DNA of 64,000 bases from Cardinalis cardinalis (Eukaryota; Chordata; Aves; Passeriformes; Cardinalidae): positions 373,332 through 437,331 of the forward strand of contig JACDOX010000067.1 in the NCBI GenBank assembly GCA_014549065.1, given 5' to 3'. Below the pieces are notes generated by a model. That model searched no databases. It saw nothing but the letters and a program-made list of their open reading frames with translations, and was not told where the DNA came from. Positions within the stretch are counted from its first letter, which is position 1; every line of letters starts with the position of its first letter. Of this stretch, positions 13,056 to 62,300 are shown piece by piece. The translations under genes were made by a program, and so were the position numbers.

Positions 13056-14943
13056 CATTTCAGCTTAGATACTGCTGGGTCCAGCCTTCTCACTGTTTTT
13101 TGGNTTTGTTTTGTGCAAAAACACTCCTGTAGTGCTGTGTCCAAGAGAGATTATTTTTCCTTGCTAAAGCTGCTTTTACAGCAAAAATGTCTGTCTACTT
13201 GTGCCAAGACATTTGAAGACAACCTGTTTCCTTAGACTCTGTTTGGGGCACAAGACCTGATTTGAAAAAGTAGCCCAAAACCACACTGCTGACGTGCATG
13301 TATTCTGCTCAACTGTGAATCAAAGTCATTGGGAAAATCCATCTTGGAGAGAAACATTCTCCACTGGTGACACAAGCAGAATNAAACAACAAAGACCACC
13401 CAGGACACTGGGAATTTCAAATTTCTTGGCCTCAGTTTCTCTGATTTGTTCTTCCCAGCTTCATGTGTGCTCTTTGAGACAGAAAAGAGCATTTCCTTAA
13501 TTTTGAACTAATATTTGTCTTCCAGTGAAACATTCATGAAAGCAGCTGGTCCCAGAGGTGGAATGTTCCAAACTCCCATTTTGGAGCCAAGTACGTACGT
13601 TGTGGAGTCAGTCATGACACCCCTTTATAAAGAACAGACAATGAGTTTTGGATCTTGTGAGTACCTTTTCTCCCTGCAGACAAGTTCCCTTCCCCCATTC
13701 TTTTGGAAACATCTCAGGCTGTATTGGAAACAGAGGATGTAATTTATTTTTATCGCCTTCCCTGTCAAACTGGCCAACTGCCACAGGGTTCTGCATTCAG
13801 ATGTAGCNAGAGGCAGGAGAATCACAATGAAGAACCATTCATTTCAATGGCTCCTCCTCTGTTTCCTTATCTTATTTTGAGGCTACCTACTGTGCTGTCT
13901 TATCACTCTAATCCTGCAAAACTTCTCNGCAACTTGACCCCTCTGCAGAAAGATCTGACCTGCTTAGACCTCCGTGCTTCTTCTCTCCTGCTCCCATGCC
14001 CACAGAGCGTGTTGCTCCTTCCTTTGTTACTGCAGGGCTCCTTTTTCACTGCCTGTCTTACCCCTCACTCCTCTTTCCCCCAGCTCATGACACAGCCTTC
14101 CATTTCCTAGCTGAATGTACATACAGCTGTGTGGGCTCCTTGGGAATGCGCAATTCCTCACTGTCCAGCCTGCCCTTTGATGTCTGCTGAGGAAGGATAC
14201 ATCTTCTTTTCCATCTCTTCACATGTGCCTATTAATTACTCTCTTCAGAGGAACTGTTTACTGACTATCACTCTGTTTACAGTTGAATACTGCTAAACAT
14301 TTGGTCTTCACAGTTCCCCTCTTCTCCACCACCCACCCAGTTTCTTCTCAATTGTTGCAAAATAGATGTCTCCAAATCTCTTTATAAAGGCACAGATACA
14401 AAGTACTTATGTTCCACACCCAGCCTCCTGCTCTGAAATACTGGGTTTGCCTCNCTTGCAGGGAAATAGAGAAAGAAGCTATATTGATGGTTTTGTCTTC
14501 AGGCCTCTAACAGAAAAGAAGCATTGAAGCTTTTGCTGCACAGATTCCTACCTTGGGTGCTGTAGAAACCCCAGAAAGATCTGCAAGCATCAGACTCGTA
14601 ACCTGTGAAGAAATAATACAAACCCAGTATGAGGTACAGAAGTGTGCCCACTGAAATGAGAAGGGCTGTCCTATGCATAAACTGTGCATGTGTATTTGTG
14701 AGATCAAGGCCCTTGGGCAGAGGGAATTTTAATAGACTAGGGAGGAAAAAATTACTCTAGCAAATGTGCAGAAAAGTCGAATGGTTATAATGTGGCAGTT
14801 CAGATCTCAGATGAAAATTCCTTCAGATTTCCTCCTTATTGCACATGGAGNTTAAAATATTACTAAATAATATGAAATAAATTAAAAACAAATGTGGGNT
14901 AGATTGGTTTTGNTTTTTTTTCNAATGAGCAGATTATTGTCAA

Positions 14944-15355
14944 TCATAGAATCATGGAATGGTTGACTCCTATGGACAAGGACACCTTCCACTAGACCAT
15001 GTGGCTCAGAGCCCCATCCAGGCTGGCCTTGAGCGCCTCCAGGGATGGGGCAGCCACAGCTTCTCTGGGCAGCCTGTGCCAGTGCCCAGACACCCTCACA
15101 GGGAAGAATTTCTACCTCTTATGTAATCTAAACCTGCCCTCTGTCAGTTTAAACCCATTACCCTTTGTCTCATGTCCTTGAAACAATCCCTCTGCAGCTC
15201 TCCTGTGGCCCTTTAGGCACTGGAAGGTGCTGTAGGGTCTCCCCAGAGCCTTCTCCAAGCTGAGCATCGCCAGCTCTGGGCCTGCCTGCACTGGAGACAG
15301 CTCCAGCTCCTCCCTTGGTGACAGAGGCAGCCCCAGCACTGGGCCTGGAAGGAAC
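14944..15355 (-). mobile_element. CR1 LINE 3' region, minus orientation
   Basis: The low-coordinate end shows the CR1 3' terminus in antisense (ATCATAGAATCATGGAATGG). It continues with CACCTTCCACTAGACCA, GGCTCAGAGCCCCATCCAGG, TCTCTGGGCAGCCTGTGCCA and CTTCTCCAAGCTGAGCA. About 410 bp remain. It is better preserved than the copy at 12.8 kb, so younger. 5'-truncated, with no ORF. Confidence 0.93.
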
Positions 15356-18300
15356 AGAAGCTTTAAACTTACAACCCACAGTTTGTAACCCATCTCTCAT
15401 GCAACTGAAATAGGGATGGGCTGGGGCAGGGAAGGGCCAGGGAAGGAAGTTCNGGAAGACCTGAGGAAGGACACACAACCAGCTCAGTTTACAGCGCCTT
15501 CCAGCTGCAAAGTGGAGGGGTACAGANACATGGGAATGAACCTGTGTGCAGATAATTTTCATCGCTTATCCCAGACAGGAAAAACAGCCACAGCAGAAAA
15601 ACAGACGGCAAAGCCTGACGTGTCAATTTTGGTGTCATTCACACTCTTTTCCCTGATGCTCCTGTAAATGCAGAATCTGCATTTATATCCAAAACACTTT
15701 TTAATGAGTGCTTTATTGACACATTTGTTCTACTTCTATATAACAGGATAATGATGAACAGCTGGCTACAGATAATGACAGGCACTAATTTATATTGGGT
15801 TACTACCTTCAGATTCTGGAGGCTGTTACCTTTTTTTTTCCTTTAAATTTTTAGCATTCTCGCCCTCTGTTGTACTTGCATTTTATGATGCTCACATTTA
15901 CTATTCTTGTGTGCTAGGAAATGAATAAGCATTTTAAAAGCTTTATGTTTAATTACATTTTCAGCTATTAATTAGACACATAAACAAATTAAATGTACAT
16001 TTAATTAAATGTTACCCATTTAAACGGGTAAACTGGAAGCAGAGTCCATCGACTTTAAAACCAATATTGTGTGCATTTATCTTAATTAGTCAGGTAGTGT
16101 TAGGGATAAATGAACTTTAACTGTTCTATTCATAATCAGATGCATTAGCATTTGTGTCTTTGTGGCACACGGAAGATGAGTTCAGATGGGAGCTCTCTCC
16201 TGCTATGTATTGTACAAACAGAATGGGAGGTGCATCTGCAGACTTTCTTTGTCACCTTGCAAAGGAAATACTGATTATTTAGCTTTTGCAGGTGTGAACT
16301 GAACATTCAAATCATCCAAAACTTTCCCCCACCTTGTCATTTCATATTTACACCCAGGAGATTTCTCTTCCACAGTGGCCATTCAGCATCTTGAGAAGTG
16401 GATCCTCATTCTGGCACACCCAGGTTCTAGTCTGAGCAAATAAAGCTCATGAGGAAATATTGAGCCCACAAATGTCCTAAAGAACTAAGCTGATTGTGAA
16501 AGCAGTTATTTCAGAGAAAGTAATTTGGGAGCATTCTGGAGCACCTGATCTGGCTGGGCACAAAACAATTGGCTACATGTTGTCTTCCCAGCAAACACAC
16601 TACTAGGGCTCGTGATTAATTCCACTTTTTTGATAAACTAATGATTCTGATAATCTCTGCTCGTTTATTGGTGCTGGGAAGTAAAATGTGGAGTCATAGC
16701 TCCTCAGGTATTTCATTCTACAGATGAGTTTATAACTTCAAGTTTGGAGAATTTATTTTTAAAATTGATACACACACATTCAAGGTCATAAAATCTCTTT
16801 AGTTGTATTGGACCATCACAAGTATTTCTTTTTCCTTTCTGCCATCCAGGATAAGTTACAGTCACTATTTTGAGAAAGATTTTTATCTCAGCTGGTATAA
16901 TTTTGTATAAGTTTCGTTGGTTTTTTTTTTAAATCAGGTTCTTTTTAACAGATATTATTAATTGGATCAAAACATTTTAAAAGTCAGGATTAGGAAAGAA
17001 TTGAAAGGGATTCTGCTTACAGCCCAGACAATTTTCAGTTTCAGAGCCTGGTCTGGACAGTTTCTGACTGATACACACAAGCTGAGCTGGCTGCAGTGAG
17101 CAGCTGAAGTACTGAACATGCACACGCTGTGCTTGTGGTAAGAGTTGAGCAGTGGATTTGTATCTTCACCAAGAAATAAACTCTCCCTGTTTTGCGAAGG
17201 CATCCTGGTTGACAGAGGGATTAACTTCAGTAAAACAAATGAAGATTAAACGGAACAAAACAACCCCCAAACGGCACCTGACTTATCTGCTCTGTGCAGC
17301 ACAGAGCTGAGGGGCAGAGGAGGAAGGATTGCAGCAGTCTCCTCTTAGCACCCTTCTCCCCCAGCCTGGGAGTTTCACCTCGTTGCCCTGGGCACAGGAG
17401 CAGCAGGAAGGCAGAGCTGGGGCTGCCGTGCCCCAGGGACTCCTCCCTGCAGCCCAGGCTGGGGGATGCCCTGGGAGCAGGGCACTGGGAGCAGGGCACA
17501 GGGAGCAGGGAGCCCCAGCCTGTGTGCACAGGCAGGAAGGTGCCAGCCTGCTCTTCATCCCTGCTGGAGCCCCACTCTTGATACACTGCCAGGATTTAAA
17601 GTGCTTTAAAGTTTCTTCTTTTCACAGGACATTTTAGTATCCACAGGCGAGAGGTTTTGGATGCAGAAGGTACTGGTGTTACAAACAAACAGCAAAGTTT
17701 ACCACCCACTGCCTTGGTTGTCTTCTACACATGGTTCCATTTTACTTTTGGTCTGCCACGATTTCCAGATGTTGGGGGAAACTGTTTCATTCTTGGGGAA
17801 ATTTTAATTAATGAAGAATCCAGAATTTTTTTAGCAGCACCTATGCAGTAGCTGGAGGAAAAAAAAGGTAAAGTCCATTTTAAGATCTCCCAATGCTTTA
17901 GGTTTACAGGAGAGCTTTCCTAAAATATACCAAATGCTAATTCTAGAACTGTANTTAACAAAGGTATCCCAACACACATCTCTTTCACATACACACAAAA
18001 AAATCAAATAAAAAAAAAAAGATGAAGGACTTGTGATCAGAAAGTACATGCAAACAGGACAGCGTGTGGTAAAAGAAAGATAAAGGCTGGATTTAGAATT
18101 GTTGCTGGAGTAAAGTTCAAACTGGGAATGTGTGCTGGGGAAGGCACTGGGCACCTCTAGCACTGCTGCTGCTGGAGCCAATCTGAAAGGCAGCTGACAT
18201 GGCTGGCTCTGAGCTCCCCTGTTTGGCCAGGCCATGGCAGAGCTTTGTCTCTTTGTCTCTGTAACAGACATGAGCCTGACCTGCACTCCGGGTCCCTGAG

Positions 18301-18840
18301 GTTACCAAGGACAGACTCTGGGGTCAGCACTGGTGCTGAGCAGAGCAGCTGTGCTGACANCCCACACTCACACATCAGCTCTGCACAGACAGAGGAGCTG
18401 CATCTTTGATGTGCCTGAACTACAGACCTTCCCCACAGTGCCACAAAACCTTCACAGCTCCATCAATCAGGTCAGAATGAACTTGGCACTGAACTTCCCT
18501 GCACAAAGGGACTCAGACCCAGGCAACCTCTCTTCAGGACAGGCAGAGACAGGAGTGAGCTGACAAGGGGCTGTGCCTGTGGGATTCGCTGTCTGTCTGT
18601 GCAGTCCCCTCCCTGCTCTGCAGCAGCACACACAGCTCAGGCACTGCTGCTCCTCAGGCACTGGGCACTTCTGGCCTGGCTTCACAGGACCACCAACGCT
18701 TCTTGTGCCTGTGACGTCCTCTGCTCCTTGAGGATGTGTCAGCCTTTGCTCTGATAATGGCAAAAGAGAGTTCTACCACTGTTTTTCAAGCAACACATTG
18801 CCTATGAGGAGAGAGAAATTTAAAAAACTCACTGATTTAC
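15356..18840. other. Gene-free DNA just beyond the TCF12 poly(A) site
   Basis: Contains a highly AT-rich, non-repetitive block at about 15850-16700 that looks like conserved non-coding DNA, a GC-rich patch with a 14-bp x 2.6 repeat (17473-17509), and a second GC-rich patch at 18120-18740. No exon recognised. Confidence 0.6.
17473..17509. repeat. 14-bp x 2.6 tandem repeat
   Basis: GGGAGCAGGGCACT, GGGAGCAGGGCACA and GGGAGCAGG lie in tandem inside a GC-rich patch. Confidence 0.85.
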
Positions 18841-18844
18841 CATG

Positions 18845-21127
18845 TTAAAAAAAGATGGCACATTTATTGCTACATAAATGTTATATACATAGTGTTTTCT
18901 GTTACATTGACAGAAATTTTTTGAACTTCTTGCTGCTGGTTGGAAAGGTTTATCAGCAATACCTTGAAATTTGACACAGGGTACAAATCTGCAATAAACC
19001 AACAATGGAAACTGGAGAACAAGATGAGAAGCAATTCATCTCGGACAATTAGCTCTTACAATACTCCATAGGTACTACACGGTATGCTAGAACCCTACTA
19101 TGGTCTTACAATGCTATTGTAAATTTCTGATATTAATGAACAGGTTATGGTAAATAACCCTACATTTTTACTACCTAATATAGTAAAATAAAGTAAGAAA
19201 CTTTTTACTGAAAACTTTTTTTGATTTCAAAAATCTAGAAAGAGTAATATTTAGAATTCAAGAAATTTTCTTACAAGATTATTGTATAAAAGACTAGCTA
19301 CAGTGAAAAATAAGCCAAATGTTTTTTTCTTTCTATTTTATGAAGGAAAGCTTCTGGGCATACTGCAAAGTCTAATATAGCCAAAAAGACAACAAGCTTA
19401 GAAGGAAAAAGGCCAGGCAGTGGCACGTGATCACTTTCACACGTCATAAGCAACAAATTCCGTTTAGCTGATAAACACTGAAATGAAGAACAAGGCCACA
19501 GATATAATCAGGTGTTATCTGATGATATATGCAAATTAAAGTAATAGAAATGAGTCCACTAATTCCACAAACTGTTTTGTTAGGAACCATCCAGAACATG
19601 AGCTTAAATTCATTAGTTTATTTTATCAATCCATCTTTTGTTCTTTCAAATTAAACTACTTCATAAAAATTATAGTTTTGTTCCTGTTTTGTGTGTGAAC
19701 CAATTGCCAGTGATGAAAGATGCACTATATAAACAATAGCTCAGACAACCTTGGCTTAGGAAATTTCCTCCCATGGTCATTGCAGTGGAAGACAGTTTCC
19801 ATGGAAGTTCAAAGGGATTTTAACCATTTCAACACATCTGTGACAAAGGAATACTTATGGACACTATTCTGGTGGAGAAACATTTAAAGGTTTAATGCTA
19901 ATATGGCTTGGGACGGGGGTATTTGCATTTGATTCACACTATTTTTCTCCACTGACAAGCCATACAACATGACATGATAGTTAACGTGTACAGGAAGGAA
20001 AAACTGGTGACCATTGCTCTTAAGATTCCATTACGTAATAAGCCCACCTGGCTGGTGGTTATATCATCACACTACCTGCCACGGTGAATTCAGGGTTTTA
20101 CTATTCACCAAAGTTACAGCCTGAAAAAAATCTCCTTTGTATTTTAATGCATTTTGTGCTTACATACAGCTAACACTTTACATGTACTATATGTAGTACT
20201 TACTGCTCGGAAAACAAAGCAACTCTAACAAAGTAGATTCTCCCCACCCAATTTACACTTCACGTTACAAGCTTTACTATGAAGCCTAGAAGCCTAAAAA
20301 GGTTTTGTTTATAATTAGAAAAAAAAAACGTTTGAGGAAAGTCTGAGGGAAAATAAAAATAACTTTTTAAATCCAAGAAACGTTATGGTCACAGTATTGC
20401 TCCAGCCTGCAGCCTTCACGAGGCCTCTGAGTGGCTTGAGGCACAGAGCTCAGTATGGAAGGGGAACTGTGACCATAACTGTTCAGATTACCAGAGATCA
20501 AAAATAACATAAAAAAAGCTATACCAAGGAATAGTTTCCTATTGCATGGAAAACACTAGTCATATGGCAAAAGGAGAGGAAAGGACAACAAAAGACTTTT
20601 CCCTTCCTTTTTTAAGACACTAATAGGTATGCTGGGAATGCTACGGGTCGACGGTTGTCACTGCTTTGTTCTCTGAATGTGAACAGCTTTAGTAAATGCT
20701 GGCATTCAGCTGAAATTTTATCAGCTTTTAACATGTTAACTTTTCCCTTTATATGTAGACCTTTACAGTTCCATAACAATAAATAAAATTTGTAGTTACA
20801 ATGCATTTGTCAATTCAGTTTAGGCACAAGGCAACTTCCACAATGAGTGGAGAGATCACAACAGTCTCTGATTGTGCAGAAGCGACACACTGCTTGCAAC
20901 AGAATGATATGTTCAGAGTATCTCATGGGCTGAAATTCTGTCTGAAGATCTTGTATCTTCACTCCTGATGCAGGTGTTGACCAGTAGCTTTGATCATAAG
21001 ATTGCATTTGGGTTTCTTGCTTCAAGTGTTTTCTCCTGTCAGGTTTGTGTCTTCATATAATGTTAGTTGTCTGTGTCCTTGTGAAGAAAGGTCACCTTCT
21101 GTGTATCCTACCAATAATTCTGGAATT
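18845..21127 (-). other. TCF12: TCF12 terminal 3'UTR exon
   Basis: Predicted non-coding last exon of about 2.3 kb. The acceptor is TCCTAAACTTCTTTCTAG|AATTCC, the first good one downstream of the donor at 22478. The low-coordinate end is set by AATAAA (minus strand, 18868-18863) followed by a T-rich stretch. The exon is AT-rich, has no open frame of note, and has few single-n calls compared with its flanks. The exact cleavage site and alternative poly(A) sites (for example TTTATT near 19617) are inferred. Confidence 0.75.
18863..18868 (-). terminator. TCF12: Polyadenylation signal AATAAA of TCF12
   Basis: On the plus strand this reads TTTATT. On the minus strand AATAAATGTGCC is followed by a T-rich element (TTTTTTTAAC), then further T-rich and TGTG-containing sequence. 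That is the usual arrangement of hexamer, cleavage site 10 to 30 nt on, and downstream U/GU element. Cleavage is expected at about 18840-18850. Confidence 0.65.
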
Positions 21128-22478
21128 CTAGAAAGAAGTTTAGGAGAAGAAAGAGGTTATTAGGAAAAGAATAATTAAAAAGCTTAGTATCAACACTAGA
21201 GACCTAATTTGAACTGGATTTGGTGGCATTTTNAGTCATTTAGGTGCAAAAGAAGATCACATTGAGGAGCCCCTGAAATCCCCCATTCCAGAGATATCCG
21301 TCTTGGACATGATATATTNAAGAGATTACTCTAAAGAACCTTCTGCTGGGCCTCTCTGGATAAGGGAGAAAGAATAATCTGCACATCTCAGACCTTCAGT
21401 TTGTGTCTGACTTTGCTCTCCAAATCAAGCAGTGCCAGCTTCACTCCCTCCTGAAGGTAAAGTGCCATGTTCCTGTACAGCCCTTTCTGTCAATGCTGCA
21501 CTTCAGTCAACCCACAAAGCTACTGCTATTAAAAAAGCAAAGACACCAAACTTCTGAAAGTGGTTCTTTATATTTATATGGAAAGAACAGACTAAGTTGG
21601 CTGTAAATTAAAAATNAGCTGACAATTCCAAAGTAGCCAATTACTCTTGTATGAAATAAAACAAATTAGAGAAATTCAAAGCATTAAAAATTAGAATATA
21701 CACGACAACAGGAAACCTCCCAAACCATAAAATTCAGTAAAGTTCTGGATTAAAACAAGGACACTGAACCCAGTTTTTGATTCTTTTTGAAAGTGGCAAC
21801 AGGTCTACTGGAATACTCATTTTTTTCCCCTTTTAAAATCAAGGTTTCCCAACTATTTAGAAAACCAACCAACAACAAGAATAAACCTGAAAGACTGATA
21901 TTCCTGTGGGGCCTCCCCATGAGGGTGCTTCAATGAGATGTTACATACTGGGCTACCTTGCAAAGCTACAAACATTACTTTCAAATTTAACTATTTTTAC
22001 CAATAGAGATTGTGACTTAAGACAGTTGCCAGTCTCTGTTGGGCAAATGAGAGGAGTTAGAATGACTGGCCTTGAGCCAGAGAGCAAATCTCTCTGGGAT
22101 GAGGAGTCCCTGAGACTGTATCAGCACTGGGAAACAATATGTGGATTTTTAAATCAACTAATGTGATATTCAGACCATTTAAAGATGTATAATTCATCTC
22201 TAATAAGCTTGGCTTATCTAGCAAGCTGTTCACTGTTCCTCTGATGTCATGCCAAGAAGGCCACCTGAGCCAAGAGATGTAGCCATTGGCAACAAGGCAA
22301 GAAAATAGAGACTGACGACAATTTCTTGGGGTTTTATTATAAACCCAAACAAATCTGCAGCCTTCTGCTTCTGCTGAGAGATTGAAAGCACAGACGAGTC
22401 TGGTGCTGCTGGCAGCTCAGGAACTGAACCCCCATCTCCAGGTGTCCCCCACAAAGCAGCAGAGGCGTCCCCACGTAC
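21128..22478 (-). other. TCF12: TCF12 last intron (within the 3'UTR)
   Basis: AT-rich intron between GTACGT at 22478 and the acceptor at 21128. Nothing coding or repetitive was recognised. Confidence 0.7.
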
Positions 22479-22489
22479 CTGGCTGGTGT

Positions 22490-59009
<36,520 letters not shown>

Positions 59010-59300
59010 GGCGCGGCTGGCGCGGGCCGGGCTCAGCGCGCCGCCTCCCGCTCCCCACGGCATCCACCCGCCGCCGCGCACATGGAGCGCTCAAAGGCGG
59101 CTTATGCAAAGCAGGACTGAACCATCTCCGGCCGGCGCGGGGGTTGGGCGCGGGGGGCGCGCCAGCCCCCGCTCCGCGCCCCGGCCCCGGCCCCGGGAGG
59201 AGGCGCGCACGGGCCCGCGGGCGCTGAGGGCTCGGCACACGCAGCCCTACGCGCCGGGGGCCGCAGGGAACCCGCACATGGGCACGTCCTGAGCCCTGAG

Positions 59301-62300
59301 ATAATCGTCTGCTTTTTGTTTTAATTAAATTAGAGCACTTGTGGCCGTGCAGACGCTGCTCGATGCAGCTCCAGCCACACGGCCATCTGGCTCTGTCTAA
59401 AGTTGTTTCCAACTTTGGCAAACGTTTCCCAAAGGCGCGGGGAGCTGCTGGGAGCGAGTCCCAGGGGACAGCACGAGCACCCCGCGCACCCGGGCCCCTC
59501 CGAGCAGGGCAGGATGGGGCAGGCAGTGACCCTGACACAGACAACACCTATAAAAGGTGTTGGGTTAAAAAAAAATAAATAAATTCATGTAAATATTTTC
59601 ACTGTATGGAATCATCCAACATCTTTAAGACGGGGTACACAAACTAAAAGGAAGGATTCTCTTGGAAACACGAGTCCAGGGTCCCTTTATATTGTATAAT
59701 ACAGTTTTGTATGAATAAAGCACACATACGTGCCCACNCAAGACAGGGCAGAGAAGGGAAGAGGACCTCAACAACTTTGTCACATCACAAAATCTTGAAT
59801 TATTCAATACAGCAAACAGACTGCAACTTCCGGCACAGAGATCCCTCAATATTTGCACACTANCAATGCCTGGTAGGCCTTTTCACTTTCTTCACTGAGC
59901 AGGGGCATTAACTAACATTAACTCTTAATGGGGCGTACAGTTTTTTTATTTTCTACAAGTGAACCCAGCTGGTTATTAACTGAGCTTCTGCTAAGTCACA
60001 TACTGACTTCAATCCAGGGAAAAAAAGGTTAACATTCAACCACGTTTCTCCACCTCCAGTTGTGTCTACTGCCAATGCTGTGAATTCTCCCTGCCTTCCT
60101 CCTGACAAAAGCAGGAAAATATTTCAGGATAAGGAAAAAAAAATGGGTAAAGTTCAATTCAGCCATTTACAGGGAGAGAAAGCAAGTTGCAGAAGTCTGG
60201 TTCATTCTGCCAAGCACCTCCTGTGTCAGTGAAACCCTCTGAACTAAAAAGATCCACAAGGGTGATAAACTGACTGCAGCTGAATACTACAATCAGATAA
60301 AAATCTCTGTGTAATGTCCATTATCTCAGGACATAACTACTGTAATGTCTATAAATATACAGAATATATAAACGCTGACAAAAAATATTCCCATCTCAAG
60401 CTTCAAATGCTTTTTCAGTGAACTCTTCCAGTCAATTAGACTACTGTGCTCAGAATATGTTGGCAAATACATCCTGAAGTTTCCATCTGCTGAAGAACAC
60501 TTGCNTTTTTACTGCAAGTCAAACTACACATCCAGAACTGTTTAACTATGCAGCAAAGCTAATGATATCTGAACCAAACTCCTCTCCAATACAAAAGGCG
60601 TAGCAGCAGCAGCTGCAAAAAAGAACATCACTATACTGCAGACTATTAAATTGCCAGGCCTGCAGAATGACTGGCGGCTTCCTCCTTCCCTAGGGACCAC
60701 AAAGACCCATTTCAGTCCCCAGAGAGTCCCTAAGAACCTTTGATTTGCAGCTAACAATGCTGTTCCTTAAAGCTTCCCACTAATGTTCAGGACTCTACAG
60801 ATGAGACTTGCTAAAAGATCTTCAGATCTTGCCTGTGCTACTTCTTATAGGGCACTAGATTAAGAACACTACTTGAGAATAATGTACAACTTAGAAAAGT
60901 TGGAAAAGACACTTTAGCTTACAGACTTGAAGTAGTAAGAGAACCCCTTAAAAATAATTTTAGCATGCAAACTTTTGAAACATTAGAAGTACTTCCAGGG
61001 TAACTGCAGTCAATTCTTTGAAGAATATCACCAACACAGTTGTAATTGCTACTGCACCTCCATGTACACATGCCCAGTTTTCAAAATAGCTGTATTAGAG
61101 ATGAAGAGCATGATCAAGCCCCCTTCAAACAATAACTATTACCTATATATAAGCAACTGGAAAAATGTTAAAACCATCAAGCACAGAAACCTAACTTGAC
61201 TGTGTAGCACTGGTGGGAGGCTGCTCTGTGTTCAGCTGCCCTATACTCGTACAGAGCAATGTAACAAAAAATATATAGGTAATATTAACTGGTAATGTTC
61301 ACTAACACTATTAACATTTATCAGTAGAAGTAAATCATTAACCTTGTTCACCAGCACATGGGTAAGACAAAAGCAACAATATGATCAATAAAACTGAGGA
61401 ACGCCACTGCAAACGTCGGTTTGTAGACAAACTGGTCCCTCCATAATGAGTCACTAAATGAATTTGCTCCTGGCTTGCTTCCCCACAAATCAAAAGGATA
61501 ACAATTGCATTTTACTGAAAAGTAAATTATTTGTCCTACACTCAGTTACATCATTGGGAATAAAATCTTGAGTGCCCAATGCTTGAAACATATCACTGTA
61601 TCTGCTCTACATTTACTGTATGAAAACATTGTTTCTCACATTTGGTACATTGATTGACCATACAGGATCAGGTCATAATTCCATCAGCATATCAAACTTG
61701 ATACCACATAAGCTTACTTTCACCAGGATAAAATATGAACCTAAAATGGAAGAATTTGAAAGACTGCTGAAAAAAATGCTATATTGTTAGCAATAACTCT
61801 GCATTTGCAGGAACTGCTACCAGGTAACTATTCCAAAAGCTCCTGAAGTCCAAAGCAAGTTTTTGTTTTGTGGTTGCAATTTTTCTAATCCTCATTTAAG
61901 CTAAGCAACAGCTGCTCTGAAATTTGTTTTCTTAAGAGAATCATGTTACAGTGAAATGAATCATAGCTGGATAAGTGGTACTGTACAGGGTACAGTTGTT
62001 TACTCCATTTTTCCTTGGTGACAAGTCAAGGGTTAATCTTATGACTCAGCCTGACAAAACAAGTCAGCTGGAGACAGGGCCAATTTTTTAAACTTGATTT
62101 CAGACAGACATGCCGTCAGCAGAGGAACACTGAACTGACATGCACTTTGTAGCCCGAATTGTTTCCACTCATGACCCTGTAGTGTGTGTCAAAAACAATA
62201 AACTGCCTGTTCCTAAAGTATGTAAAGAGATTATGAAAGCTGATGCAGAGTGAAATACTGACCTAAAAATAAATGAAGCTACCTGTAAGAGAATATTTTC

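Larger units (their letters stand above)
1..14942. other. Gene-free DNA downstream of TCF12, left part
   Basis: No exon with recognisable protein homology on either strand. Open frames are short (the longest about 150 codons, at 4165-4620 and 8982-9428) and unrelated to families I know. Contains CR1 remnants (3942-3993, 12762-13055), an AT hairpin with an adjacent 32-bp duplication (5040-5206), a 19-bp duplication (10455-10492) and an AT-rich homeobox-motif block (7200-7390). In human the next gene past TCF12 is CGNL1, at some distance, so a gene desert here is expected. Confidence 0.65.
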
